A stretch of 18,318 nucleotides of DNA from Solirubrobacterales bacterium (GTDB lineage: Bacteria; Actinomycetota; Thermoleophilia; Solirubrobacterales; Solirubrobacteraceae). This document shows, piece by piece, positions 1 to 7,173 of the stretch (position 1 is its first letter; each line of letters starts with the position of its first letter). Location of the stretch: contig QHBV01000043.1 in assembly GCA_003244035.1 (NCBI GenBank), positions 1 to 18,318 of the forward strand, given 5' to 3'. Under the pieces are notes generated by a model. That model saw only the letters and a program-made list of their open reading frames with translations, did no database searches and was not told the origin of the DNA. A program made the translations under genes and the position numbers.

Positions 1-68
1 CGGTGATCCTGCCGGTGCACCCGGCGCCGGGGCCGGCGTCGACACCGCCGGGGCAGTGACGGTGCCGG

Positions 69-230
69 GTGGCCGTGGTCCGGGCCAGCGGCCTGGTCAA
101 GCGCTTTGATCTGGTTCGGGCGCCGTATCGATGCACCCGACGCGGTCGTCCTGGACGGCGTCGCGGGGTTCATCGAAGATCCGAGCTTCTATCCGTACCT
201 GTCGGAGCGGGCGAACTTGGCGCGCCGTGG
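69..230 (+). pseudogene. Remnant of an ABC-transporter ATP-binding subunit
   Basis: A GTG at 69 opens a reading frame whose first residues, AVVRASGLVKRF, look like the usual N-terminus of an ABC ATPase of the ABC-2 drug/lipid exporter type. Right after this, in another frame (about 107-220), comes a stretch containing FGRRIDAPDAV and then GFIEDPSFYPYLSERANL, which resembles the region after Walker A where these ATPases read roughly 'EEPAFYPYLSGRENL'. The roughly 60 residues that should lie between them, including the Walker A P-loop, are absent. Nothing after 'ANL' (Q-loop, signature, Walker B) is present either. An internal deletion plus a 3' deletion is the simplest reading, so the product cannot be a working ATPase. 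A short frame ending at the TGA at 57-59 may be the tail of the preceding gene. Confidence 0.6.
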
Positions 231-660
231 CAGGCGCGGCGGCGGCGCTTGCGCTCCTCGCCGCGGCCGGCAGCCTGGGCCCGCCCGCGGTCACGGCGGC
301 TCGCCTGCAAGCGGCGATCACGCCGCGTTCAACAACCTGACGCTGCGCCAGCAGCGATTGCTGGGCCGAGCGTGCCGGCCGGCGCCAGCTCGAGATCGTC
401 CCCAGCTGTCGCCGCCGGGCCGGCTCCAGCCAGGGACCCGGTGACGACTGGGTCTGCACGCTCGACGTGCTGATTCCCCAGGCCGGCGCCAACCCGTTCC
501 AGCAGATGGCCGTGACCTACGACGTGAGCGCCAAGTCCAACGGCTGCTACAAGGCGGACGCGCCTCCGTCGTTGTGGGCCAGCAGCTGATGCGCGACGTG
601 CACGGACGCGACGTCGTCAATCCGCTGTTTACGATCTATGGCTGCTTCGACACGATCTGA
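211..660 (+). pseudogene. Frameshifted small secreted cysteine-containing protein
   Basis: A continuous protein can be read only by changing frame three times. The frame around 215-330 gives an alanine/leucine-rich signal-peptide-like segment (AVAGAAAALALLAAAG) ending near 'AAITP'. The next frame (about 325-375) gives FNNLTLRQQRLLGRA. The frame at 386-568 gives QLEIVPSC, GDDWVCTLDVLIPQ and NGCYKADAPPS. The frame at 571-660 gives VVGQQLMRDVHGRDV then NPLFTIYGCFDTI and a stop at 658-660. Together this is an exported protein of about 140 residues with four cysteines. I recall similar small proteins next to ABC-2 exporters in Thermoleophilia, which fits the ATPase remnant just upstream, but this is from memory. 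The signal peptide follows the ATPase remnant directly, so the permease gene expected between them is missing. True decay is likelier than scattered assembly errors because deletions accompany the frameshifts. Confidence 0.6.
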
Positions 661-733
661 GCCGCATGCGCGCGGCTCCGTCCGACCGAGGCCCTACCTT
701 CTGCGCCATCCGCACTTTCGAGCCGGAGTCGCA

Positions 734-1189
734 ATGTCACTCTGCTTCATCGAACCGCAGAACGCCATCCGCGTGATCGCCGACTCGGTCGGGCGCGAGG
801 CGCGCCGCCAGATCCTCGGCGAAGTCGTACGGGCGTGGGTCGACGAGATCCCCGACTCGGAGCTCGAGTCGCATTACGCCAAGGCGGTCGCCGATCTCGA
901 CGAGGACGACCTGTCGTTGCTCGCCGCGTGGCATGCCTCGCTGGAGGTTGGCCATCCCGTGCCGAACCGGGAGTTCTTGGTCAACGTGTTCCCGTCGCTG
1001 GGCGAGAACCGGCGTGAGGCGCTCAAGATCGCCGCGGGTTTTCGGGGTGAGGACGCGTTTGCGGCCGGGGTCGGGGAGGAGCAGGCGCTCGACACCGTGC
1101 TTCCCTGGCTCTCCGAGCAGCGCTGCGCCCAGCTGGCGGGGGAGTGCGTGGAGCTCTACTGCTGGGATCGCCTGGGCGTGGCGAACTGA
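734..1189 (+). CDS. Hypothetical protein, 151 aa
   Basis: I do not recognise this protein. The ATG at 734 is preceded by GGAG (725-728) at a 5-base spacing. This is preferred to the in-frame ATG at 638, which would overlap the end of the upstream pseudogene and add a low-complexity arginine-rich leader. The product is acidic and looks helical, without a signal peptide or membrane segment. It begins MSLCFIEPQNAIRVIADSVG, has an acidic run DLDEDDLSLL in the middle, and ends CVELYCWDRLGVAN. Third positions are G/C-rich and the frame is open throughout, so it is probably a real cytoplasmic protein. A truncated cyclic-nucleotide-binding domain follows almost at once in another frame. Whether the two were ever one gene or adjacent partners cannot be decided here. 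Confidence 0.6.
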   Translation: MSLCFIEPQNAIRVIADSVGREARRQILGEVVRAWVDEIPDSELESHYAKAVADLDEDDLSLLAAWHASLEVGHPVPNREFLVNVFPSLGENRREALKIAAGFRGEDAFAAGVGEEQALDTVLPWLSEQRCAQLAGECVELYCWDRLGVAN

Positions 1190-1190
1190 C

Positions 1191-1478
1191 GCGAGGGAGG
1201 GGGACTACTCGACCGAGCTGATCGCGATCGAGGAGGGGAGCGCCGAGGTGCTCCGCTCTGGGCAGAGGATCGCGTCGCTGGGCCCCGGCGACCTGATCGG
1301 CGAGATGGGCCTGCTCGCGCGTAAGCCCCGCAACGCCGATGTGATCGCGTCCTCGCCGATGCGCGTTGTCAAGCTCACCCACTGGGAACTCAGGCGGATG
1401 TCGGAGGATACGGTGGGGCGGATCAAGCAGATCGTCGAGGAGCGCCGGCGGGCCGGGGTGGCGGATCCGGCGCACTGA
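1191..1478 (+). pseudogene. Truncated cyclic-nucleotide-binding (Crp/cNMP) domain protein
   Basis: The frame reads REGDYSTELIAIEEGSAEVL, then GPGDLIGEMGLLARKPRNAD and ASSPMRVVKLTHWELRRM, ending TGA at 1476-1478. This is the second half of a cNMP-binding beta-barrel: the EGD turn, the strand before the phosphate-binding cassette, and the GEMGLL...R.A cassette itself (arginine replaced locally by RKPRNAD). The roughly 40-50 residues that normally precede 'EGD' are missing. The sequence upstream in this frame is the antisense-like shadow of the 734-1189 gene, and there is no ATG or GTG with a ribosome binding site before the conserved part. I therefore call it an N-terminally deleted pseudogene. 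It might still be translated by coupling to the upstream stop at 1187-1189, but the barrel would be incomplete. Confidence 0.6.
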
Positions 1479-1537
1479 ACGCTTGCAGGAACCAGCCGAC
1501 CACTCCCGTCTCGCATCTATTCCGTCGTTACCCCTAA

Positions 1538-1555
1538 GCTCAGCCGGAGCTGAGC
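1538..1555 (-). terminator. Short stem-loop over the HAD stop codon
   Basis: GCTCAGC (1538-1544) and GCTGAGC (1549-1555) form a perfect 7-bp stem around a 4-base loop, overlapping the TGA of the minus-strand HAD gene (1540-1542). No T-run follows on the minus strand, so if it terminates transcription it is a weak or factor-assisted site. It may be only mRNA 3'-end structure. Confidence 0.3.
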
Positions 1556-2178
1556 ACCGCTTCGATCTCCTCGATCGCCTGCTCCGTGCTGCGAAACCAG
1601 ACCGTGGCCATCCCCAGCGCGCGGGCCCCGTCGCAATTGATCTCGATGTCGTCCACCAGCAGCGCCGCGCCCGCACTCACGCCGAGCCGCTCGAGCGTGA
1701 TCTCGTAGATCCGGGGCTCGGGCTTGCGCGCCCCGACGAACGACGAGTCGATGACGACGTCGAAGATCTCGTCGACCGGGAGCATCGCGCGCCAGCGTTC
1801 ATCCCATTCGCGGACGTTGTTGGTGCAGATCGCGAGCTTGCAGCCTCGCCGGCGCAGCGTTCGCATGTATGCGATCAGCGGCTGGTTGGGCCTCAGGTGC
1901 TCGAAGTAGCGCTCACCGAAGTCGTTAAGCGCCAACTCGCGTCCCAGCCGGGTGGAGAGCTCGGCTTGCAGCGAGCGCAGGAAGGCCGCCTCGCTCAGCC
2001 GCCCGGTCTCGAGCTCGAACAGCGGGTTCGCGCCGGTCCGCGTGGCGATCGCGGCGAGTGCGATCCCAAGCTGCTCGAGCGAGACCCCCGAGGAGGCCCC
2101 GAACGCCGCGAAGGAGTCCTCCAGCGGAGAGGTCAGCACGCCGCCAAAGTCGCTGATCACGGCCTCGATGCGGCTCAT
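1540..2178 (-). CDS. HAD-superfamily hydrolase (phosphatase-like), 212 aa
   Basis: This is a haloacid-dehalogenase-like hydrolase, most likely a cytoplasmic phosphatase. Motif I is SDFGGVLTS with nucleophile Asp10. Residue 12, usually the acid/base Asp, is Gly, as in the YihX/epoxide-hydrolase-N-type group with 'DxGxV'. Motif II is ICTNN (Thr119), motif III Lys152 in ARKPEPRIYEI, and motif IV VDDIEIN (Asp176, Asp177). A helical cap lies at about residues 17-85. Length is normal. The start is the ATG at 2178, which overlaps the stop of the upstream minus-strand gene by four bases (ATGA), so the two are probably translated together. The substrate cannot be read from sequence. Because a GpgS domain is encoded 8 kb away, a sugar-phosphate substrate is possible but unsupported by position. 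Confidence 0.85.
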   Translation of the reverse strand: MSRIEAVISDFGGVLTSPLEDSFAAFGASSGVSLEQLGIALAAIATRTGANPLFELETGRLSEAAFLRSLQAELSTRLGRELALNDFGERYFEHLRPNQPLIAYMRTLRRRGCKLAICTNNVREWDERWRAMLPVDEIFDVVIDSSFVGARKPEPRIYEITLERLGVSAGAALLVDDIEINCDGARALGMATVWFRSTEQAIEEIEAVLSSG

Positions 2179-2978
2179 CTCAATCGCCTCGGCGCCACCA
2201 GCAGGTACACGCCGGCGCCCTGGCGGCCGCGGCTGTGCCACCGCAGCGGCCGCGCGTGCACGCCGGCTTGTTCGCAGGAAAGCTCAGCGCCGGGGCCAAT
2301 CGCCTCGCCGGCGAAGCGGCGCGCGTACTGCTCGCCGTCTTCCTCCTCCTCCAGCCACAGCTCGAGGCTCACGCGCGTGGGCCGTCCGTCGGCGGCATAG
2401 GTGGTCGACATACGTGGTTCGGCGACCGCGGTCGCGCTCACGCCGGCCGGCGCCAGCAGCGCGGCGGTCACCACGTCGCGATCGTGCCCGCGCGCCCCCC
2501 GCGAGCGCAGCGAGCGTAGCGCGAGTCCCTCGCCGGGCTCGAACCAGCCCGATAGGTCGCGAATCGACCCAAGCTCATGCAGGTCGAGCGCCGGGCAGAC
2601 GCCACGGCGCCCGAGCGAATCGACCGGGTGCCTCGCGTCGCCAACCACGATCCAGCCACGAACCCGGCAGAGCTGATCGAACCCGTTCGCGGCCGCCGCC
2701 GGCTCGCCGGCGGCCGAGAGCGTGAGGTCTGCGCGCTCGCCGGCGAGCGTCCAGTCTCCGTCGTGGGCGGTTCCTTCGATCGTGGCCGGCGTGCCCAGGC
2801 CCGCCGGGCCCGGCGCCACGCCCGCCAGGCCCGGCGCCGGCACGTCCGCCGCGGCGCCCGGTCCCAGACTCCCGACCACGACCGATGCCTCGGTCGCGCC
2901 CCAAGCGGCGCCCCAGGCGCCCGTGGTCAGCTCTCCGAACGTGATCACTCGGAGCGCGGGTGTGCTTGTTGTGCTCAT
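2175..2978 (-). CDS. Hypothetical protein, 267 aa
   Basis: I do not recognise the family. The protein has no signal peptide or membrane segment and begins MSTTSTPALRVITFGELTTG. It is glycine/alanine-rich near residues 25-65, has a central part with RGWIVVGDARHPVDSLGRRG and SIRDLSGWFEPGEGLALRSL, and a C-terminal half rich in beta-type residues with an acidic run LWLEEEEDGEQYARR. The ATG at 2978 faces the divergent gene at 3002 across 23 bp, and the stop overlaps the start of the HAD gene. Alternating hydrophobic strands and several 'W..E/D' turns suggest a beta-rich domain, possibly lipocalin- or AttH-like, but that is only an impression. The tight coupling to the HAD hydrolase suggests a shared role. 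Confidence 0.7.
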   Translation of the reverse strand: MSTTSTPALRVITFGELTTGAWGAAWGATEASVVVGSLGPGAAADVPAPGLAGVAPGPAGLGTPATIEGTAHDGDWTLAGERADLTLSAAGEPAAAANGFDQLCRVRGWIVVGDARHPVDSLGRRGVCPALDLHELGSIRDLSGWFEPGEGLALRSLRSRGARGHDRDVVTAALLAPAGVSATAVAEPRMSTTYAADGRPTRVSLELWLEEEEDGEQYARRFAGEAIGPGAELSCEQAGVHARPLRWHSRGRQGAGVYLLVAPRRLR

Positions 2979-3001
2979 GCTCTCGGTACACTAAACCGGT
3001 C
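2979..3001. promoter_or_regulatory. Bidirectional promoter, overlapping -10 boxes, leaderless in both directions
   Basis: The 23-bp gap between two divergent ATGs holds TACACT on the plus strand (2987-2992) and TAGTGT on the minus strand (2993-2988), sharing five bases. Each hexamer lies exactly 9 bases from its own start codon, the distance expected if transcription begins at or next to the A of ATG. Both fit the actinobacterial TANNNT -10 form. There is no room for a Shine-Dalgarno site in the plus direction (the gap ends AAACCGGTC). A plausible plus -35 is TTGTTG (2966-2971), inside the minus gene. Confidence 0.55.
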
Positions 3002-3298
3002 ATGGCAACCGTGGACGAAGTCACCGACGCCCTGCGCGACGTGATCGACCCCGAGCTCGGCCTCGACTTCGTCGAGCTAGGCCTGATCTACGATGTCGCG
3101 GTCGACGACGGCACGGTCAACGTCACCTTCTCGCTGACCAGCCCGGGTTGCCCGATCGGACCGCAGGTGACCGAGCAGATCGAGGAGTTCGTCTCCGAGC
3201 TCGAGGGCGTGCGGGAGGTCCAGTCGACGATGACGTTCTCCCCGCCGTGGACCCCCGAGCGGATGAGCGAAGACGCGAAGTTCGCGCTTGGGTTCTGA
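3002..3298 (+). CDS. SufT/MIP18-type iron-sulfur assembly protein (DUF59), 98 aa
   Basis: The protein is a single MIP18/DUF59 domain, the family of SufT, PaaD and the eukaryotic CIA protein CIAO2, which assist in maturing Fe-S clusters in the cytoplasm. Visible marks are the N-terminal helix followed by VIDPELG (about 15-20), ELGLIYDV (26-32) and the conserved TSPGCPIG loop with Cys50, the residue thought to take part in cluster or metal handling. The length of 98 residues is typical for a stand-alone member. The ATG at 3002 starts the conserved helix, and an upstream extension into the divergent gene has no support. The gene probably has a leaderless transcript. It is 19 bp upstream of a secreted protease, with which it has no obvious functional link. 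Target Fe-S proteins could include IspH, encoded in this window, but that is speculation. Confidence 0.88.
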   Translation: MATVDEVTDALRDVIDPELGLDFVELGLIYDVAVDDGTVNVTFSLTSPGCPIGPQVTEQIEEFVSELEGVREVQSTMTFSPPWTPERMSEDAKFALGF

Positions 3299-3317
3299 GC
3301 CCCCGCGCCGCGCAGCA

Positions 3318-5045
3318 ATGACGCGGCGCACCCTGCCGATCGTCGCCGTGCTGCTCGTGGTGGCGTGCGGAGCGTCGGCGAGTCCCGCGCTCGCGGCCGG
3401 AGCATCGTCGGACCCTGCGCCCGGAAGCTCGGCGCTCCCCGCGCGCGCGGGCGCGCCGGGATCGGACACAACCGGCAACTTGCTGGTACTGCTCGACCGC
3501 GCCGGCGCCGCCGCCGGCGGTTCCGCGCTGCAGGGCGCGATCGCCCGGCTCGGGGCGCGGCTCGCCGGTGTCGCGGTTCCAGAGATCGGGTTGGTCACCG
3601 TGCGCCCCCCGCTCGCGATCGGGTCGGCGGCGTTCGCGGCGATCCTGCGCCTGCTTCCGGGGGTCGCGTCGGTGCAGGTCGAGCACCGGTTCGTGCCGAG
3701 GGACGTGCCCAACGATCCCGCGCTGAGCGCGCTGGATCCGAGATCCGGGGTGGTGCAGTGGGCGCTTGCCCGGGAGGGCTTCTACAGCGCCTGGAACATC
3801 TCGCACGGCGATGGTGCACGCGTGGGCGTGATCGACACCGGGATCGATGCCCGCCATCCCGACCTGCAAGGCAAGATCGCCGCCGCCGTCGACCAGCAGG
3901 CTCCCTCCGATTCGGCCGGGCCCGCCGCCACCGACCAGTCCGGGCATGGCACCCACGTGTCCTCACTCGCGTGCGCGGGCACGAACAACGGGATCGGGAT
4001 AGCGGGAGCGGGCTATGACTGCATGCTCGTGGTCGAGAAGACCGACTACTCGGAATCGAGCATCGCCGCCTCGATCGTCGACGCGACCAACCGTCACGTG
4101 CAGGCGATCAACATGAGCTTCGGCGAGCTCACCGCGGTCGGTGGGCCGCCCGAGTCAGAGATCAGGGCGATCAACTACGCGCTCGCCCACAAGGTCGTTC
4201 TGGTCGCGGCCGCCGCCGACAGCCCGGTCGCCGATCAGGGCGATCCGGCCAACGTTCTGCAGCCGGCCGGAACCGGCCCGAACATCGCCCAGGGCATCGG
4301 GCTCGACGTGACCGCAGCGGACTACGCCGGGAGCAGGGCGAGCTTCGCCGGCGACGGCTCGGAGATCTCGATCGCGGCGTTCGGGGCGTTCGATCCCGCC
4401 GCGGTGAGTCTGCTCCCGTGTGTCGGCGCGCCGGTGGGTATCTTCGGCGCGTACCCCGGCAACTCGACCCAGATGGAAGCCGCATCCGAGGCGTGCCGCT
4501 CTCGGTTTGCGGGCGATGACCGTTACGCGACGGTCGCGGGGACGTCGATGGCAGCGCCGCAGGTCGCCGCCGCGGCGGCGATGATGCGCGTGCTCAACCC
4601 GTATGCGTCGGTCTCGGAGGTGATCAGGGTCTTGAAGGCGACCGCCCAGCGCCCTGCTGGGGCGGGGTGGGGCAGCGATCTGGGCTGGGGCATCCTGAAC
4701 GCCGGCGCCGCCCTCGACCTGATTCGGCGCGTCGACCGCCTGGCGCCGGTCTCGCGGGTGGACGCCCCGCGGCTCGCTCGCCACCGCCGGTTCCTGCTGA
4801 GGTGGTCTGGGCACGACCAGCAGAAGACTGGGCTGATCGCCTCGGGGATCGCTCGCTACCAGGTCTTCGTGCGAGTGAACGGCGCCCGCGCGCGGCTGAT
4901 CGCCACCACCACCCACCATTCGCTGCGCTTCCGCGGCCGCCCGGGCTTTCGCTACGTCTTCTTCACGATCGCGATCGATCGTGCCGGTAACCGCGAGCGC
5001 CGCCCGCACGACGCCACCACCCGCGTGACGCGCGGCGCCCGCTGA
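3318..5045 (+). CDS. Secreted S8-family subtilisin-like serine protease, 575 aa
   Basis: This is an exported subtilase. The ATG at 3318 begins MTRRTLPIVAVLLVVACGAS and a signal peptide ending near SPALAAG (about residue 27). A propeptide-like region (about 50-130) precedes the catalytic domain (about 145-475), and a C-terminal beta domain with FLLRWSGHDQ and IAIDRAGNRE (about 490-570) resembles Ig/FN3-like modules. The catalytic triad is present: Asp173 in VIDTGID, His210 in GHGTHVS, Ser410 in GTSMAAPQ. The oxyanion-hole segment, usually 'AAGNxG', reads VLVAAAADSP, with Asp301 where Asn is expected. I recall this change in related Thermoleophilia proteins, so it may define a subfamily with reduced or different activity. 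Four cysteines lie in the catalytic domain after residue 215 and could form disulfides. The gene converges on the acyltransferase, with only nine bases between their stops. Confidence 0.92.
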   Translation: MTRRTLPIVAVLLVVACGASASPALAAGASSDPAPGSSALPARAGAPGSDTTGNLLVLLDRAGAAAGGSALQGAIARLGARLAGVAVPEIGLVTVRPPLAIGSAAFAAILRLLPGVASVQVEHRFVPRDVPNDPALSALDPRSGVVQWALAREGFYSAWNISHGDGARVGVIDTGIDARHPDLQGKIAAAVDQQAPSDSAGPAATDQSGHGTHVSSLACAGTNNGIGIAGAGYDCMLVVEKTDYSESSIAASIVDATNRHVQAINMSFGELTAVGGPPESEIRAINYALAHKVVLVAAAADSPVADQGDPANVLQPAGTGPNIAQGIGLDVTAADYAGSRASFAGDGSEISIAAFGAFDPAAVSLLPCVGAPVGIFGAYPGNSTQMEAASEACRSRFAGDDRYATVAGTSMAAPQVAAAAAMMRVLNPYASVSEVIRVLKATAQRPAGAGWGSDLGWGILNAGAALDLIRRVDRLAPVSRVDAPRLARHRRFLLRWSGHDQQKTGLIASGIARYQVFVRVNGARARLIATTTHHSLRFRGRPGFRYVFFTIAIDRAGNRERRPHDATTRVTRGAR

Positions 5046-5054
5046 GCGGCGAGC

Positions 5055-6515
5055 CTAGGAGCGTGGGCGGCCCTTGGTCTGCCGCGGGCGCTTGCGGGTG
5101 GGGACCGTCGGGGGCCCGCCGCGGGCCGCCAGCAGCAGCTCCCGTAGCGAGGCGTCGACCCCTTCGGCGATCGAGTCGATGTCCGAGAGCGCGTCGTAAT
5201 CGCCGAGCAGTCCGTAGTCGATCGCGCCGTTGTAGGACATGATCGCGATCGACAGCGCGTGGTTGCTGGGCAGGAACGCGATCGGGAACACGTCTCGGAG
5301 CTCCCGACCGAGCACGTACAGCGGCGCCTGGGGACCGGGGATGTTCGTGACGAGCAGGTTGAACAGCCTGGTGGAGAAGTTCAGGCGGCTCGCCTGCGCG
5401 AGGATCGTCGGGGGCGCGAGCTCGTTCACGGCGGTCAGCGTCGCCGCTCCGATCGCCTGCTTGGACTCCTTCAGCCCGTCCATCTCGCGCTTGACGTATC
5501 GCAGGCGCGCGACCGGGTCGTCGATGTAGACCGGCAGCGGGCCGCGCATCACGGTCAGCCGGTTGCCCAGCGAGCCGTGGTGATCGTGGGTGCGGACGGA
5601 CACCGGGACGAGCGCACGCAGCTCGAGACCCTCGGTGCGGACGCCGCGTGAGCGCAGCCAGCGCGCGAGCGCACCCGAGACCACCGTCAGGATCACGTCG
5701 TTGACCGTCCCGCCCAGGGCGTTCTTGACCTCCTTGTAGTCGGCCAGTCGCTGGCGCACCGCGGTGTAGCGCCGATGCGGCCCGATCTCGACGTTGAGCG
5801 GTGTCTCCGGCGCCGGGTTCAGGCCCGCCCACACGATCTCGCCGACCCCCTCGGCCGCATCCTTGAGCTTGACCAGCGCACTCGTGGGTTGGAAGGCCGC
5901 CGCCAGTGCCATCGTGGCGAGCCCTGCCGTGGTGCTCACCAGGCCGCGGACACCGGCCGCGACCAGCTCCACCGGCGAGGGCTCGGGCTCCGGTCGCCAC
6001 GGCTCCGGATCGGTGGGCGGCGCCCGTGTGGGCGCGCGGCTCGGGTCGAGCAGCACCGTCGCGAGGTCGACACCGGCGATGCCGTCCACGAGCGAGTGGT
6101 GCGTCTTGAAGATCAGCCCGAAGCGATCGCCTTCGATGCCCTCGATCAGCCAGCTCTCCCACAGCGGCTTTGAGCGATCGAGCTGCTGCGAGGCGATCCG
6201 TGCCGCGAGCGAGAACAGCTGCCGCTCGGTGCCGGGCGCGGGCAGCGCCGCATGGCGGATGTGGTATTCGAGGTTGAAGCTCGGGTCATCGACCCATAGC
6301 GGACGGCCTGCCTGCAGCGGTGGGGTTGCCAGCTTCTGGCGGTAGCGCGGCACCAGCGCCAGTCGCCCGCGAACGTGGTCGAGGTAGACGTCGAACTCGG
6401 GTGGCGGCCCGTCGAACAGGAGCACGGCGCCGATGTGCATGTGCGACGCCTCGCCCTCCTGGTGAAGGAAGGACGCGTCGGTCGAAGTGAGACGGTCGAG
6501 GTGCTGTTGCGGCAT
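5055..6515 (-). CDS. WS/DGAT-family O-acyltransferase, 486 aa
   Basis: This is a bifunctional wax ester synthase/acyl-CoA:diacylglycerol acyltransferase-like enzyme, which joins acyl-CoA to a long-chain alcohol or diacylglycerol to make storage lipid near the membrane. The start at 6515 gives MPQQHLDRLTSTDASFLHQE, the usual N-terminus of the family, with a purine-rich AGAAAGAAG just upstream. The longer in-frame reading to 6677 would run through the divergent deacetylase. The active-site HHxxxDG motif is THHSLVDG at residues 139-145. Other family landmarks include PLWVDDPSFNLEYHI (72-86), TVNDVILTVVSGAL, and a late NIPGPQAPLYVLG segment (the 'PLF' region), followed by the basic C-terminus. 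Length is within the usual 450-490 range. The C-terminus is arginine/lysine-rich (TRKRPRQTKGRPRS), possibly for membrane contact. Which acceptor it prefers cannot be told from sequence. Confidence 0.92.
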   Translation of the reverse strand: MPQQHLDRLTSTDASFLHQEGEASHMHIGAVLLFDGPPPEFDVYLDHVRGRLALVPRYRQKLATPPLQAGRPLWVDDPSFNLEYHIRHAALPAPGTERQLFSLAARIASQQLDRSKPLWESWLIEGIEGDRFGLIFKTHHSLVDGIAGVDLATVLLDPSRAPTRAPPTDPEPWRPEPEPSPVELVAAGVRGLVSTTAGLATMALAAAFQPTSALVKLKDAAEGVGEIVWAGLNPAPETPLNVEIGPHRRYTAVRQRLADYKEVKNALGGTVNDVILTVVSGALARWLRSRGVRTEGLELRALVPVSVRTHDHHGSLGNRLTVMRGPLPVYIDDPVARLRYVKREMDGLKESKQAIGAATLTAVNELAPPTILAQASRLNFSTRLFNLLVTNIPGPQAPLYVLGRELRDVFPIAFLPSNHALSIAIMSYNGAIDYGLLGDYDALSDIDSIAEGVDASLRELLLAARGGPPTVPTRKRPRQTKGRPRS

Positions 6516-6554
6516 CGACTTCTTTCTGCCGCCAGCGGCGGAGACCCGCAAGGG

Positions 6555-6567
6555 TACGCTTTCGGCG
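6555..6567 (+). promoter_or_regulatory. Candidate leaderless -10 box for the deacetylase operon
   Basis: TACGCT (6555-6560) lies 7 bases before the GTG at 6568, the same arrangement as the TACACT boxes before the SufT-like gene and ispH. An AAGGG at 6550-6554 is 13 bases from the GTG, rather far for a ribosome binding site. No convincing -35 was seen. Confidence 0.35.
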
Positions 6568-7173
6568 GTGTCCAGGGATGTCTCCACCGTGCCGAGCTCC
6601 AGAGAAAGCTCGCTGGCACTGACGTTCGACGATGGCCCGGATCCGAATGGGACGCCGAAGCTGCTCGCTTCGCTCACGCGGCTGGGGGCTCGAGCGACGT
6701 TCTTCCCGATCGCCGCTCGCGCGGCCGCGCACCCGGACCTGATCGAGCGGATGCTGCGTGACGGCCACTGCGTCGGGGTTCACTGCGACCAGCACGTCAG
6801 GCACTCCGAGCGGCAGGCCGGATGGGTCAGGCGCGATACCGAGCGTGCGCTGTCGCTGCTGCGATCGGTGGGGGTGTCACCGACGCTATGGCGGACGCCG
6901 TGGGGCGAGCACGCCCCCTTCTCCGCAGACATAGCCCGGCACCACGGCCTGCAGATCATCGGCTGGACCGTGGATACGCACGACTGGCGCGGCGACAGCG
7001 CCGAGACGATGTTTGCGTCCGTGGAGTCGGGATTGCGCGACGGCGCGGTCGTGCTCGCCCACGACGGAATCGGGCCGGGAGCCGGGCGGAGCAGCGTCGA
7101 TCAGACGATCGCGCTGGTGGAGCTCGTCGCAGAGCACGCCCGGCGGACGGGCCTGGCGCTGGAAGCGCTCTGA
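6568..7173 (+). CDS. NodB-homology polysaccharide deacetylase (CE4), 201 aa
   Basis: This is a carbohydrate esterase family 4 enzyme, which removes N- or O-acetyl groups from sugars by metal-dependent hydrolysis. All five motifs can be seen: LTFDDGP (catalytic base Asp21, metal ligand Asp22), VHCDQHVRH (metal ligands His72 and His76, with Cys in place of the usual Ser/Thr), RTPWGEH (Arg109), DTHDW (136-140) and VLAHDGIG (His165). I chose the GTG at 6568; another in-frame GTG is at 6589, and the upstream extension overlaps the divergent acyltransferase. The protein is minimal, with no signal peptide or membrane anchor, so it probably acts in the cytoplasm on a small sugar or lipid-linked substrate rather than on cell-wall polymer. 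It is the first gene of a five-gene run, and its stop overlaps the next ATG by one base (TGATG). Confidence 0.9.
   Translation: MSRDVSTVPSSRESSLALTFDDGPDPNGTPKLLASLTRLGARATFFPIAARAAAHPDLIERMLRDGHCVGVHCDQHVRHSERQAGWVRRDTERALSLLRSVGVSPTLWRTPWGEHAPFSADIARHHGLQIIGWTVDTHDWRGDSAETMFASVESGLRDGAVVLAHDGIGPGAGRSSVDQTIALVELVAEHARRTGLALEAL

Noticed and set aside
1540..2178. The HAD hydrolase as the missing GpgP phosphatase of the GpgS pathway
   Set aside because: It is far from the GpgS gene, on the other strand, in a different operon, and nothing in its motifs indicates that substrate.
3501..3530. GCCGGCGCCGCCGCCGGCGG self-complementary stretch in the protease gene
   Set aside because: Ordinary alanine/glycine codons in GC-rich DNA within the propeptide region; no sign of an element.
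5055..6677. Longer acyltransferase start at 6677
   Set aside because: The extra 54 residues do not resemble the family N-terminus and would cover the divergent deacetylase start; MPQQHLDRLTSTDASF at 6515 is the normal beginning.
6822..7172. Upstream extension of the ACAD-fold gene
   Set aside because: It is the out-of-frame shadow of the deacetylase; the ATG at 7173 overlaps the deacetylase stop.
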